Assembly: GCA_002221725.1 (NCBI GenBank) | Contig: NJFT01000055.1 | Coordinates: forward strand, 62,001 to 126,000 | Origin: Scedosporium boydii | Lineage: Eukaryota; Ascomycota; Sordariomycetes; Microascales; Microascaceae | DNA length: 64,000 bases | Direction of reading: 5' to 3' | In this document: positions 37,000-47,210 of the stretch, piece after piece | Numbering within the stretch: position 1 is the first letter of the stretch | How the letters are laid out: each line of letters begins with the position of its first letter | Notes under the pieces: model-generated | Databases searched by the model: none | The model's input: only the letters and a program-made list of their open reading frames with translations | What the model was told of the DNA's origin: nothing | Position numbers and translations under genes: made by a program

Positions 37000-37845
37000 A
37001 TGCATCCCCGAATTCTTCTGGTCTCAACTCTCACCGGCGCAGCGGCTGCTGCCTCCTGCCGTTGCGCGCGCGAGATGCTCCAGGAAGCCACAGAACAGTA
37101 CGTCGAGGCACAAAAGAGCGGCGATATCAGTCTCATGCCGGCTGTCGCCTCATCTCTCTTCTATAGTGAGAACAATGTTGAGATGGCACTCGAGGACGGC
37201 GTCATTACCCAGGCCCTGAACATCGACCACACCCGCAGCGTCCACGACACCACAGCCTGTTCGACTTTTACCGAGATTGTCTCGGGCAACGAGGAGAATC
37301 CCTACACCATTGCCACACGCATGATATTCAAGAACGGCAAGGCGAGCACGATCGAGTCTGTCGTTAGCAACCCGGGCGATTGGGCCTTCGATGCCACGGG
37401 ATACCTGTATTGGAATTCGCTTGAGGAGTGGGATCCCATCCCCGAGGATGAGAGGGATACGCGGGAGGTGATAAAGGCGGCCGGAGACGCCTATTTTAAT
37501 CGGTTCAATGATACCTCGGTCGTGGTGCCATTTGGGACGCCATGCGCAAGGCTGGAGGGCGGCGCTTATACGGGGAGGGGGAATCTGACGGCGAATACGT
37601 GCGATATTGGGGGTATGCCTTCTACGATTGTGGTGACGGATAGGAGGTACGTTGTTGATGAGACGATGGGCGTTGTGAATATCTTCTTGGGCTTTCCGGG
37701 ACTGGACAGGTCGCAGGGACAGGATCCGATGCCGGATAGCCATATGTTTAGGGTTGAGAAGGGGAAGATCCGGTACATTCACACCGTCTCGGCTTGCGTT
37801 GAGGATGGTTGCGGGATGGATGGCAATGGCCCTCTACGCCTCTAG
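37000..37845 (+). CDS. Secreted DUF8021 domain protein
   Basis: Single exon of 281 residues from ATG 37000 (MHPRILLVSTLTGAAAAASC); a GTG-initiated extension upstream is rejected because the ATG places a signal peptide (about residues 1-19) at the N-terminus. The body matches fungal DUF8021 proteins: LQEATEQYVEAQKSGD near the start, DHTRSVHDTTAC in the middle, an AGDAYFNRFND segment, PCARLEGGAYTG with a following Cys, and the terminal HMFRVEKGKIRYIHTVSAC. Paired cysteines suggest disulphides in a secreted protein. Function is unknown; the fold probably resembles an NTF2-like cone. Just past the stop, another frame stays open to a TAG at 37941-37943 and reads like coding sequence. Confidence 0.8.
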   Translation: MHPRILLVSTLTGAAAAASCRCAREMLQEATEQYVEAQKSGDISLMPAVASSLFYSENNVEMALEDGVITQALNIDHTRSVHDTTACSTFTEIVSGNEENPYTIATRMIFKNGKASTIESVVSNPGDWAFDATGYLYWNSLEEWDPIPEDERDTREVIKAAGDAYFNRFNDTSVVVPFGTPCARLEGGAYTGRGNLTANTCDIGGMPSTIVVTDRRYVVDETMGVVNIFLGFPGLDRSQGQDPMPDSHMFRVEKGKIRYIHTVSACVEDGCGMDGNGPLRL

Positions 37846-38385
37846 GTCGGTTCAGGAAGAATAACTCGGTCTGTGTGTTGACGAGCTCGTACTACGGCAC
37901 GACGACTAAGCTGCTGGGGCCGCCCATGTCCTGCCAGGACTAGTAAGCAGCCTTAAGCCTTCGTCCGTGGATGTCCATCTCTTGTTCAATATTGTCTAAA
38001 CACTTGATATACATGGACATTCATAACTCCTGGCACATCCTTCGTAGGCCTAAACATCACGCCATCGGTGATAATTCCATTTCGATGGTTCAGCTTGTGA
38101 GTCAGGACAGTGCATAACCATGAGAGTTGGACATTGCCGCTCGCCAGGTCAAAGGGTACCTTACGCGGATTAACAGCAGAGTTGGGGAGTTCGGCTCACA
38201 GAAAGAAACATAAAGTGTCTAGGCCATAGTAGGAGAGTTAGGGCAGCCTCTCTTCCTTCTGCACCCGTACACACACGAGTCCTTTGTTTCCCTAAACTAA
38301 CCCGACATATAGGAACCACAAGACTCAAGTGAGTCCAGCTCAAATCTCGCCGCGGCTAACTGCCTTACGGAAGTCTTCTCTGGGA

Positions 38386-38411
38386 ACCCGAGATTGAGGA
38401 CCCGAGATTGA
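38386..38411. repeat. Two direct copies of a 12-bp sequence
   Basis: ACCCGAGATTGA occurs at 38386-38397 and again at 38400-38411, two bases apart. No function is apparent. Confidence 0.7.
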
Positions 38412-40262
38412 TATTATGTAGAATGGGCCGATTCCGCCGTCCACAGCGAGCATTATCGGTTTCCACTATCTTATCAAGTAGCAGGCTATTCTCGAACAGT
38501 ATGTGGCCCTGGTGAGCAGACGTGTTCAGCTCCTGTTGAGAACAAAACAAGCGAATGCTCTGGGCAATATCACAATGCGGACGGATCTGCTTGGAAGGAG
38601 TAAGTTCTGACTGATAGCCTACTTCAGGGTATCTTTGAGAGGCGGAAAGAACTGATGATAAATCATTTCAAATCCATTCCACACTTGAAGACTTATTGAA
38701 AGATGGAGGGGATGGTGGATGAGGCTAGATAAGCTAATATCTCGAAATCTTCAAAGTAACTAACTTCCGCGGGAGCTTTGCGTCTTCCACAATCGTTTAT
38801 TAGATCCACGGGCTTTGCGGCTCATCCGGCCTTAATGAGCAAAACCATTATTTTAAGAATGTCCTGTGACGAAATGACTCTTCGGTTCCTCATCATCCCA
38901 ACGCCGTCTTGGGCTATCTTCTACCCAACAAAATATCTTCAATATCTTGGACTTGCGGGCCATAGCATAGCCGAGCTGATCACTTCAGTGGGCTCCAATC
39001 GAGGGATAAACCGGCAGAAAACAGACCACCCAAATGCTGATGGGAAAAGAGAAAAAAAGACCACGCAGTGTCGAGACTTTCTTCTTCTTTCTCTGCTTTT
39101 CGTCACCATGCTAAAGCCAACCATCCACTTGGAACCCTCCAGCTTTCGTAGCGTCTTTCTCAAACGCCACATCCAGGGGAATTATGGAACCCGGTGTCAA
39201 GATGCTCGGTGTTTCATTCGCTAAACCTGTGAGAGCGATCCCACATAACGTTCTCAAGTTAAAAGGAGATCGGAACACTTCTGCCGAGGTCTGAAATTCC
39301 TTCTCTTGGTATGAAGGTAGTGGGAAACGCCAGAATAAGCGGGAAGGCAGGAGAGAATGTGCCTGGCGGCTCTTACTCGGAGACCCGCTCCCAATAGATT
39401 CCGGGAAGTAGGCAGGCGACTGACATCAATTGACGGCGGGCGACCTCTTCGGGGCGCCGTGACGTCTCCACCCCTCCTCGCGAATCCGGCCCTAAAGTCC
39501 ATCCACCAAATTATTAAGTTCTTCTGCAGAACGGGGGCATCTTCGGCAAAGTCGGACACCAGCTCGAAACTGGCCGAGTAAGCAAGAGTGTCCACCGAAA
39601 GGGAGGAGGATTCCGAATCGGGACATTGTTGGTCGCCTAGATTCGGAATGGATGAGGAACGGCGGTGGAGAAGAATTGCGCAAGCTTGAGAAGTTTTCAC
39701 GTAGGCTGCTGAGAAGCTTTGCGCCACATCAGGCTTCAATCCAGGGGTAAATGCTCAATTCTCCGATCAGTCGGGGACGCCACCCCCCCCTTCATCAAGA
39801 ATAATGTGGGATGTTGAGCGCTTTGGAAGTGCTTCGTAAGAAACGAGAGCACTGCAAAAGTGGAGCTCTGTTTCCATTCCGAGGTTTAGCACATTCTTCT
39901 GTTTCCAGAAACAGGGCACACCTGAGACAAAAACGATGCCTGCCCTAAAAAGTAAGATGCTTTCCACCTCCACCTCAATATCGAAGCCGTTATTCGAGGA
40001 GGGCGACTGGCTTGTTTAGTCAGGTCATAGTTCCCGAGCAGAGAATAACCTCAGAGATGAATTCCCTCATCTGACGAAGCCAAAGTCCTGATGTGGAAAG
40101 AGTCGGTGGAGAATGGATCACCAACCCCCCATCATAGGGCTCATCCCCTCCCGCCACGCACCCAGGAATCCGGGCAAGTCATTAACTTCGCAGGCAACAG
40201 GCAGGGGGATAGCGAATCGCAGGCTGCCAGCGAGGAATTTTTCTTCGTCACAGGTGGGACAG

Positions 40263-40296
40263 CCTGGCCTGGTCCATCACGTTTGGCCAGGCCAGG
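40263..40296. other. Perfect 10-bp hairpin
   Basis: CCTGGCCTGG (40263-40272) pairs with CCAGGCCAGG (40287-40296) across a 14-base loop. It is GC-rich and stable if transcribed, but no T-run follows, so it is not a bacterial-type terminator. It lies about 1.2 kb upstream of the cell-wall gene. Confidence 0.6.
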
Positions 40297-41157
40297 GCAG
40301 GCCCAAGTCGAGGGTCGAGGGCCACACCATTTAGCGTGACATGGTTGGGTTTGGAATGAAGGGGACATTGCGAAAAAGAAAACTCTTCAAACAAGCTCAC
40401 GGACGTGGTACCAGTGACAACGCTCGTAGCGGAATATCCCTCACCTCCCATCAGACAAGTACCTGCAGTCTAGATTGAAGTTTGCTGTTGAGGTTTGGTT
40501 TGCGTCGGTGACTATTCGGCTCCATAATCAAAGCTGCATCTGCCATTTGCCCTTTGCCGTTTGTCCCAACGTCCAGCATGGCTCGGAGGGAAGATTTCCA
40601 TTTCTTACACTTGCGGAGACTAAAGTTACGGTGCACGAGTTGCAGCACAGCACGTTGATTCCTCTTCAGGCTAATTTCAGCCCAAGGATGTCCCTAATCA
40701 TGTCCGTCCCTTGTCCGGTTCCTGGCGCTAAGCCGCAATGGAGCCGAGGAGGGCAGATCTGGCGGTTTTGATAGGCTGGGAAGGTTTTGTTTTGGAATTC
40801 TAAGTCACGTGATGGGATGCAACCCGGTTGAGCTCCACTCGATCCACTCAATCAGAGGGCGGTGCCTGGCTCTTTCCTGGTCCGAGTTAGCACGAAAAGC
40901 AGGTACTCAGGTACCTCGTACCACGTCCTGCGTCCCTTCCATTTGCAGTTTGCACCCCGGAGAGAGAAAATAGAAAAGAGGAAGGGGCGGAGGCCTGGTA
41001 CAGAATTGGTACACAGGTGGGTTCCTGCCTTAGCCGTGCACCGCATCTTCGTGTCGTTTCATCGCTCACCCCAGTTTCTTGTTTCCTCCTTTCCTTCTCC
41101 ATCTCAACTCTCTTTTTCTCGTTTCTGTCGATTCCTTCTCCACCCACGTCGATCTTT

Positions 41158-41164
41158 TATAAAA
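41158..41164 (+). promoter_or_regulatory. TATA box of the cell-wall protein gene
   Basis: A TATAAAA sequence within TTTTATAAAAGG lies 320 bases upstream of ATG 41478. It is the strongest TATA-like sequence seen in the window and implies a leader of roughly 290 bases, which matches the pyrimidine-rich stretch (CTTTCTTT repeats) before the start codon. Such leaders are common in highly expressed fungal genes. Confidence 0.5.
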
Positions 41165-41477
41165 GGGCTCCCGGATCCAACTTCGTCTTGGCCCTCGATC
41201 ACATTCATTTGATATCAACCAATTCAGAGAGACACACTCTGCCGTAAACGAGCGGCCGGCCACTCATTCTTTCCTTTTGAAAGACAATCCTTTCTTTCTC
41301 TTTCTTTCTTGACTTCGTTCTTTGAGGCGAGAAGCGCTTGTCGCACCCGTCCCGACTTGAGAAACCCTCTTTTTCAAACGAGGATTCACCAAAATCTTTG
41401 AAGATACCCCAAATCAAACTTCTGTTCGTTTCTAAACCAACCAGCTTTTTTTTTTTATCCTTCTTTGCACGGCCAAA

Positions 41478-42743
41478 ATGAAGTCTGCTCCTTTCGCTTT
41501 CCTCGCCTCCGCGGCGCTTCCCGTCGTTCTCGCGCAGACCTCGAGCTCTGGCGCTATCTGGGCCACTCCCCACGAGAGCTACTCTTCCTCTGTCGGTGTC
41601 CTGGGTTGCAAGATCAACACCAACCGCGTTGCCTACTGGCCTGCTTCCATCGACTGCAACAACATCTGCATCAAGCTCACTTACGAGGGTCGCTCGGTCC
41701 ACCTCCTCCGCATCGATCAGTCAGAGGGCGCGTACGACATCAGCTATGACGCGTGGAACTACCTCTCCACCGGCAGCTCCGCGACCAAGGCTCCCACCAC
41801 CGGCGGCCCCGTCGCTATGGACTACGAATTCGTTGATGCCCATGAGTGCTCTGACCTCATCCTCACCGATGATGGCAAGCTCCCTCTTAGCGCGTCTAAC
41901 AGCATGAACTACCTCGCGAGCTGCCTCGATCAGCCTAACAGCTGGGTCGCCAAGAACTACCAGCTCTACAATGTCCTCGATCCTATCTGCTCGTGGGGCT
42001 GTGATGAGAAGTGCACGCTCAACTGGCCTACCGCCAACCAGGCCGACTGCCCTAGCGGCCTCGGCACCCCCAAGGTTCTGACTGATGCGCCAGTTTACAA
42101 CGTCCAGTACGGAAGCGGCAAGACCGTCCTGGCCTCTTCCGGCGAGGTCGTCAACGCTGCTGTGGCTAGCTCCGGCTCCTCCACCAACTTCGCTTCCGGT
42201 GGTGTCACATTCAGCCTGCCCGGTGGCGGTTCCAAGCCTGCCGAGAACAGCGATGCTAAGGCGCAGCCCCAGCCCGAGCCTGAAGCCCAGCCTTCTCAAG
42301 ACATTAGCGCCGAGTCCAGCCAGGCCGTTGAGACTCCTGCCGCGACCGAAACTGTGCGCTCTGCTAGCCCTACTGGCTTCACCACTCTTCCTGCGTCGGC
42401 CTCTGCCTCTGCTACTTCCTCCGAGTCTAGCTCCGACTCCAGCTCCAGTTCCGGTTCCAGCTCCAGCTCTGGCTCAAGCTCCAGCTCCGGCTCTAGTTCC
42501 AGCTCCGGCTCTAGTTCCAGCTCCGGCTCTAGTTCCAGCTCCGGCTCTAGCTCCTCCTCGAGCTCTGGCTCTTCCAGCGCGTCGCCGTCTGGGTCTGGAT
42601 CCGGATCTGGCTCTTCCTCATCCACCTCGTCACCTTCTTCATCAAACTCTCCGGTGACGGCAGCGCAGAGCGCCGGCCGCAGGCAGGTCATCATTCCCTT
42701 CTCACTCCTGCTGCCTATCCTTACCCTCGCCTGGCTCGGATAA
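41478..42743 (+). CDS. Ser-rich GPI-anchored cell-wall protein
   Basis: Single exon of 421 residues. There is a signal peptide (residues 1-19, MKSAPFAFLASAALPVVLA). A globular domain (about 20-200) includes GVLGCKINTNRVAYWP, a CNNICIKLTYEGRSVHLLRI segment and YDISYDAWNYL, and has at least eight Cys. I recall this as a conserved but uncharacterised ascomycete secreted family; a double-psi barrel resemblance is possible but unproven. A Pro/Glu/Ala region (about 250-300) follows, then a Ser/Gly stalk (about 310-395) encoded by an 18-bp minisatellite. The tail is hydrophobic (IIPFSLLLPILTLAWLG), a GPI signal. The layout is that of a covalently bound cell-wall protein with the domain displayed on an O-mannosylated stalk. 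Codon use favours C-ending codons, suggesting high expression. Confidence 0.75.
   Translation: MKSAPFAFLASAALPVVLAQTSSSGAIWATPHESYSSSVGVLGCKINTNRVAYWPASIDCNNICIKLTYEGRSVHLLRIDQSEGAYDISYDAWNYLSTGSSATKAPTTGGPVAMDYEFVDAHECSDLILTDDGKLPLSASNSMNYLASCLDQPNSWVAKNYQLYNVLDPICSWGCDEKCTLNWPTANQADCPSGLGTPKVLTDAPVYNVQYGSGKTVLASSGEVVNAAVASSGSSTNFASGGVTFSLPGGGSKPAENSDAKAQPQPEPEAQPSQDISAESSQAVETPAATETVRSASPTGFTTLPASASASATSSESSSDSSSSSGSSSSSGSSSSSGSSSSSGSSSSSGSSSSSGSSSSSSSGSSSASPSGSGSGSGSSSSTSSPSSSNSPVTAAQSAGRRQVIIPFSLLLPILTLAWLG
42441..42552 (+). repeat. 18-bp coding minisatellite in the Ser stalk
   Basis: About six tandem copies of a unit close to TCCAGCTCCGGCTCTAGT, each encoding Ser-Ser-Gly-Ser-Ser-Ser in one phase. 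The central three units are identical at the DNA level, pointing to recent expansion, while the outer units have diverged. Copy number is likely to vary between strains. Confidence 0.8.
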
Positions 42744-45700
42744 ACAAAGCCGATGAAACAAAAACATTTGTTTGGATTTTATGAACAAAATTCTTGTATA
42801 TATATATTTTAGACTTTTCTTTCTATTCCTGTCTCATGGCTACCGACGAAAGGCGTATGAGATGGTTTTTTTTCTTGGGACATTTTTTTTTTACCTTTGC
42901 GGGAAATCTGCCAAAAACAAAATAAGGCGGCGATTTTGAACGAGGACACTCTTTTGACGATACCAATATCAATTCACTCTTTTTGAACTTCACACTTGCA
43001 TTTTTGGCACTTGCTTTCCGAAACAGCTATACTGGCCATTGAAGTTGATGCGACAACGTGGGTGTAGAAAACAGGGTGTGAGACATTTGACTTTCATCAA
43101 CCTTACGAGGAAACGTGGTGTAGTTGCAGTGCAGCAAAACCGTTGGCATTCTGCAAGGCGCCTTGCAGGGTAAAGTGCACATGTAGTTTTTTCCCTTCCT
43201 TTCTTTGCTTGCTCTGGACTACGCTACTTACTTTTCGCGGGTTGTCTTGGAATTGGGGGTATCATTTGTGGGTTCACAGAGTTGGGTGGAAGTGAGGAGG
43301 GGTAAGCAGCGGTCACCAAAATTCCTGATTGAAGGATTGGAAGTGCGTACATTATGAACAGCGCGGACAGGGAAGTACGGGTGAGCAAGCAGCCACGTCG
43401 TGCAGTGCCAACGCAGAGGTGGCCGGGCCAAGGCAAGTCAGGGAGAGCGGTGGCCTTGGAATTTAGGTGTTTCGGAGATGACGGGTGGGCGGGCATTTCA
43501 CCTTTGGCTGCCGTGCTTCATTCCGTGGAGGGGAAACTTGCTCGTCCATGGAGCGAGAAGGCGTAAGAAGGCATAGGCAGGTCGACGATGGATGTCCAAG
43601 TTGTCAGATGTCAAATTCTCGAGACTCGACACATGAAGTCATCCCGTGATCTAAGCATAAGCGTGAGATGGCTTTGGGGGGGTGATGGATCAAGGGATTG
43701 GCTTGTCGGCCTCTTGATGGTGTCGAGAGACAGCCGGTTCCTGCTCATAACTGACCCCAATTCCCGACTCTATCCAACATTTCCCACACAAGCTTATCGG
43801 CGGTCACAAGGATTGCAGGCCGGCCTCTCTTCTGCTCTCTTGGCACTCACGTGGAAGGGATGGGAGGTCACACTGCTTGCTTCGAAGGTTATTCACCTTG
43901 TCCACGGTGGTTTACACTACCGTTTTCAGCTTTCAGTTATTAGGGCCGGCGTTTTACGCAACATCGCACTCACCATTTTCCCCCCTTTGTGCGGTCTTCA
44001 AGTGCAGGACACCAGGTTAATTGAGGTAGTTCCGCATTGTTCCGCACACCTCGGAAGCGGTTGATGAAGAAAGCCCTCACACGATCACATCCGCATCCGT
44101 TGTGTTTGATTTTCTCCGAACTTGCTTCTTTCTCATTCCCTCTCTTTTCTTTTTTCAAGGCACCCGTTCGACAACAATACCGAAAACCCATCCTTCGGAC
44201 GTCCCCTACTAAAGAGCGGTCCAATCGATTGGAACCTACCCGCCCAACAACCCCGACGAGATGTCCGCCCTGACCTAGATCTAATCTACCCACATGGGAG
44301 CTGAGTTAAAAAGTCGGAGGTCCTGCTTCAACGATGACTCCACTTTTGGTCAAGGGTTTAAGTGCGTGCGTAAATCAGCAGCTAGAGAAGCACGAGGGAA
44401 ATTTGATCTACGAAGCAGGACGCACCTCGGTGAGGACGCGACCTTGCAGGAACTTTTAAAAATTTTTCAGAGATCTCCAACGCCAAAACCATCCTTCTCT
44501 AGTACGGCGGACCAAACTACTGACTACGATCTCAATTCTCGATTCGGATAGATTTTGCCACTTTCCTCTCTTTCTCTCCGAGGATAACCCCCCCACGTTG
44601 CCTTATCAGAAGTGGCTAGTTTGGTTCTCTCCCTCTGATCAGGAGGACTACAATGGGCCCAGTCCGAGTGAAATCCGTCCGATTCCGAACCTGCAAGCAG
44701 GTGTGTGAGACTGAGGGTGGGGAGTAGGAAAGGGTGGGGAGGAGAAGAGTTGAGCCGCCATGTCCTGCAAGGCATCATCCTTGAAAGATGGAAGAAAGAA
44801 GAAAGACATCAGTAAAGAAAGCCCACCTGCTTGTGCTTGAAGGAAAAGCGGGGGAAAAAAAACGAAAAGTGAAAAGTGAAAAGCGAAAAGAACAAAAGAC
44901 CCAGAGACATCCAGCACTAAAACATCGGCCGCCTTACCCGTCGATAGTCATGCCGGCTTAGTTCGTAGTTCGTCCCCAAAAGTCGTAATACCCAGATTTC
45001 CTTTTTCGGCGGGTCGCCTGCGCAGTGGCATACCCGAGTCTAGAAATTTTCTGAGGCATCAGATTCTATCAATCCTTTTTAGAGTTGTAAGCTGTAATAA
45101 ATTACACTAGGGACCTTTTTCGTCATTTCTCTACTTCGACAATGGTTCCCCGGTCCCATAAAAGTAGTCAGAATGAGTCCCTTTTCGGTGTTTATGACGG
45201 AAGTGAGGGGGTGATGGGAGATGGAAGGACATTGGTGCCTCGGTTGGAACGGGCTTTTTCCGCCTGCTTGGGCAGAGCCTAAGCTTTCGGGCGGTGACGG
45301 GCTGTTGGGCTGTAAGGCGGGAAAACAAAAAAATGAAAATGAAATGAAATGAAGGAAAAAAGGGAATTGGATATGCACAGAGGAGATGGGCGCTGTGCAA
45401 CAGGACAGAGTGAGGCGAGAGGCGCGCTACATGTTAGGCTGCATGCGCCAGGAGTGACTCCCGGGCTGCCACTTGCTTCTGTTCAGCTGGGCAAGAGGAA
45501 CGAGGGATATTGTGCTGTAGCTGTGTTTGGTGCCTGGTGTGCCTGATCATGGATCCCAAAGCTGAAGGGTGAGGTGAGGTGAAGCGGCGCTAGAATCGTC
45601 TTAGACCTCTTAGTCTCGTACTAGGAATGCTAGAGCAACCGCGGAGAAAGGTCTAAGGGAGAGGTCGCCGTGTCTCACAGAGAATAATAATAAAGATCAA

Positions 45701-45983
45701 ATCGGCTGGAGTAAAAACCCAATATTTATAAAAACGTCTTCATATCGAGCAAGCAAGAAACTAGCAGCAACTGAGAAGGAGAATATGAACACGAAAAAGA
45801 ATGCCTCCCCGATGAATCGCTTACCCCGTGTATCTGGTATGAAAGTACAAAGAAATGAAGGCGAAGAAAGACGCCAGCAATGAAAACGAGAACCCCGCCA
45901 AATATCTATCACCAAATAGTAACCAGTTCTCCGCTGAATGCAAGACGAGGAGAAAAAGAAAAGAAAAGGAAGAATGAAAGCCA
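42744..45983. other. 3.2 kb intergenic region
   Basis: It contains the 3' flanks of two convergent genes: the cell-wall gene (T-rich to about 42900) and the minus-strand amidoligase gene. No coding region is supported. A 7-bp tandem repeat (GAAAAGY, four units) lies at 44864-44891, and an AAATG-type purine repeat at about 45331-45352. Confidence 0.4.
44864..44891. repeat. Four tandem units of a 7-bp purine repeat
   Basis: The GAAAAGT, GAAAAGT, GAAAAGC, GAAAAGA units are contiguous. This is a simple-sequence run with no gene association. Confidence 0.7.
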
Positions 45984-47210
45984 TTACCCGTAAATCTTAT
46001 CGGCCTTCGCTCTAAACGTGGCGATGACCTCGGGCCTGATGGTCAGCAAAGTCATCAAGACGGCCAGTCGCTCCCCGGGAAGATCCACATCGACCGCCGG
46101 GTGCTGAACACCTCCGTTGAGTCTCCCCTCTGTCCCTTCGAGCCGTGTTAAGCGCGTCACCAGTCTGAAGAGTCGGTCCTTCGGCTCCTCCACTGCCACC
46201 ACGGCCAAGGCAATGCAGACCTCCACCCAGCCGAGCACCTCGTCCTCGCCCCAGCATCCTTCGAGGAACCTAACCTCGACGCTGCGGGGGCTCCGGCCGG
46301 CACGCTCGTCCTCGAGCCCGAATGCGCTAAAGTTAAACCCGAGCCGCCTGAACGGTTTCGTGTCGCCGGACAGCAGCCGGCCCAGCGCGACGTAATCCGG
46401 CGCGTTGAATATAGCTGTAAGTGCCATCGTCTCTTCCATATCCATCAGGGCACCAGCCCTCTTGCGCCGGCCCGTAAAGTCTCTCTTGGCGAGGGATTTA
46501 GCTAACCGACTATGCTCGCGTAGTGGCGACGACCAAGTGTAAATGTGGTTAAAGTTGGGCGACGAAGGGTCCTTGAGCAGGCGGAGGGTAGGTTCTGCCA
46601 GCCAGCACAGCGAAGCGAGGTTCTTGAGCGACGTTAGGCGGAAGGCCTGGCCATCCGTGCGGCCGAGATGAACATGAATTTCGCAGCTGTAGTTGACCGT
46701 GATCCTACAGTGACGGTCCAGGGCTCTCACGACAGTCCTCAGGACGGAAAGGGTGCGAGGATCGAGGGCGGGGAGTTTCGGCGATGATATTTCGAGCGAA
46801 GCCCAGAGACAACCGCCCAATTCCTGCTCCTCCGGGCCGGGCTCGGCGGAATTTGATTTTTTGACGATCCAGTGGTCGGTCCAGAAATCACTTTCTTGCC
46901 AGCCCTGAGCCTTGATGTCGGATATTGAGATGGCAGGTTGCTTTGCGGAGGTGCGTAATATGTCGGCGATGAGTTTGTATGCCTGGTCCTGGAGGCGGTC
47001 CTGGGAGCCAGCGTGGGATGTGTACGCAATTGGCCGGCCATCGCCCGGACATGGGTCGACTGAACCGGCCGGAAGGAATGGCACAAGGAATTTGAATTCT
47101 ACTCCAATGGCTAGGTTGGCGGGTGCATCCTGCAGCACAGCGGCTGGGAGAGCTCTATTGCCACGGTGTACGTAAACGTCGTCGCCGTCGTCATCTCTCG
47201 CTGGTGCCAT
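45984..47210 (-). CDS. Amidoligase-family enzyme (Amidoligase_2 type)
   Basis: Single exon of 408 residues from ATG 47210, which sits in a strong context (caccATGGCA). Two in-frame ATGs at 47303 and 47300 would add 31 residues that are basic and hydroxylated and could act as a targeting sequence. Family signs are AIGVEFKFLVP near the N-terminus (Glu38), SDFWTDHWIVKKS (107-119), the LEISSPKL motif (139-146) with its acidic residue, and CEIHVHLGR (176-184), where the two His lie in the position of the family's C-G-x-H-V-H motif. Putative amidoligases are related to COOH-NH2 ligases of the glutamine-synthetase/ATP-grasp-like group and are predicted to form amide or isopeptide bonds. Fungal members have no assigned substrate. 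In this copy the usual Gly after Cys is replaced by Glu. Confidence 0.75.
   Translation of the reverse strand: MAPARDDDGDDVYVHRGNRALPAAVLQDAPANLAIGVEFKFLVPFLPAGSVDPCPGDGRPIAYTSHAGSQDRLQDQAYKLIADILRTSAKQPAISISDIKAQGWQESDFWTDHWIVKKSNSAEPGPEEQELGGCLWASLEISSPKLPALDPRTLSVLRTVVRALDRHCRITVNYSCEIHVHLGRTDGQAFRLTSLKNLASLCWLAEPTLRLLKDPSSPNFNHIYTWSSPLREHSRLAKSLAKRDFTGRRKRAGALMDMEETMALTAIFNAPDYVALGRLLSGDTKPFRRLGFNFSAFGLEDERAGRSPRSVEVRFLEGCWGEDEVLGWVEVCIALAVVAVEEPKDRLFRLVTRLTRLEGTEGRLNGGVQHPAVDVDLPGERLAVLMTLLTIRPEVIATFRAKADKIYG

Larger units (their letters stand above)
37846..41477. other. 3.6 kb intergenic region
   Basis: No gene is supported. It holds a 12-bp direct repeat (ACCCGAGATTGA) at 38386 and 38400, and a hairpin with a perfect 10-bp stem (CCTGGCCTGG/CCAGGCCAGG, 14-base loop) at 40263-40296. 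The long leader of the next gene, which is rich in CTTT, occupies about 41170-41477. Confidence 0.45.

Noticed and set aside
42296..42694. Glu/Leu/Pro repeat frame on the minus strand
   Set aside because: It is the antisense reading of the Ser/Gly minisatellite in the wall-protein gene.
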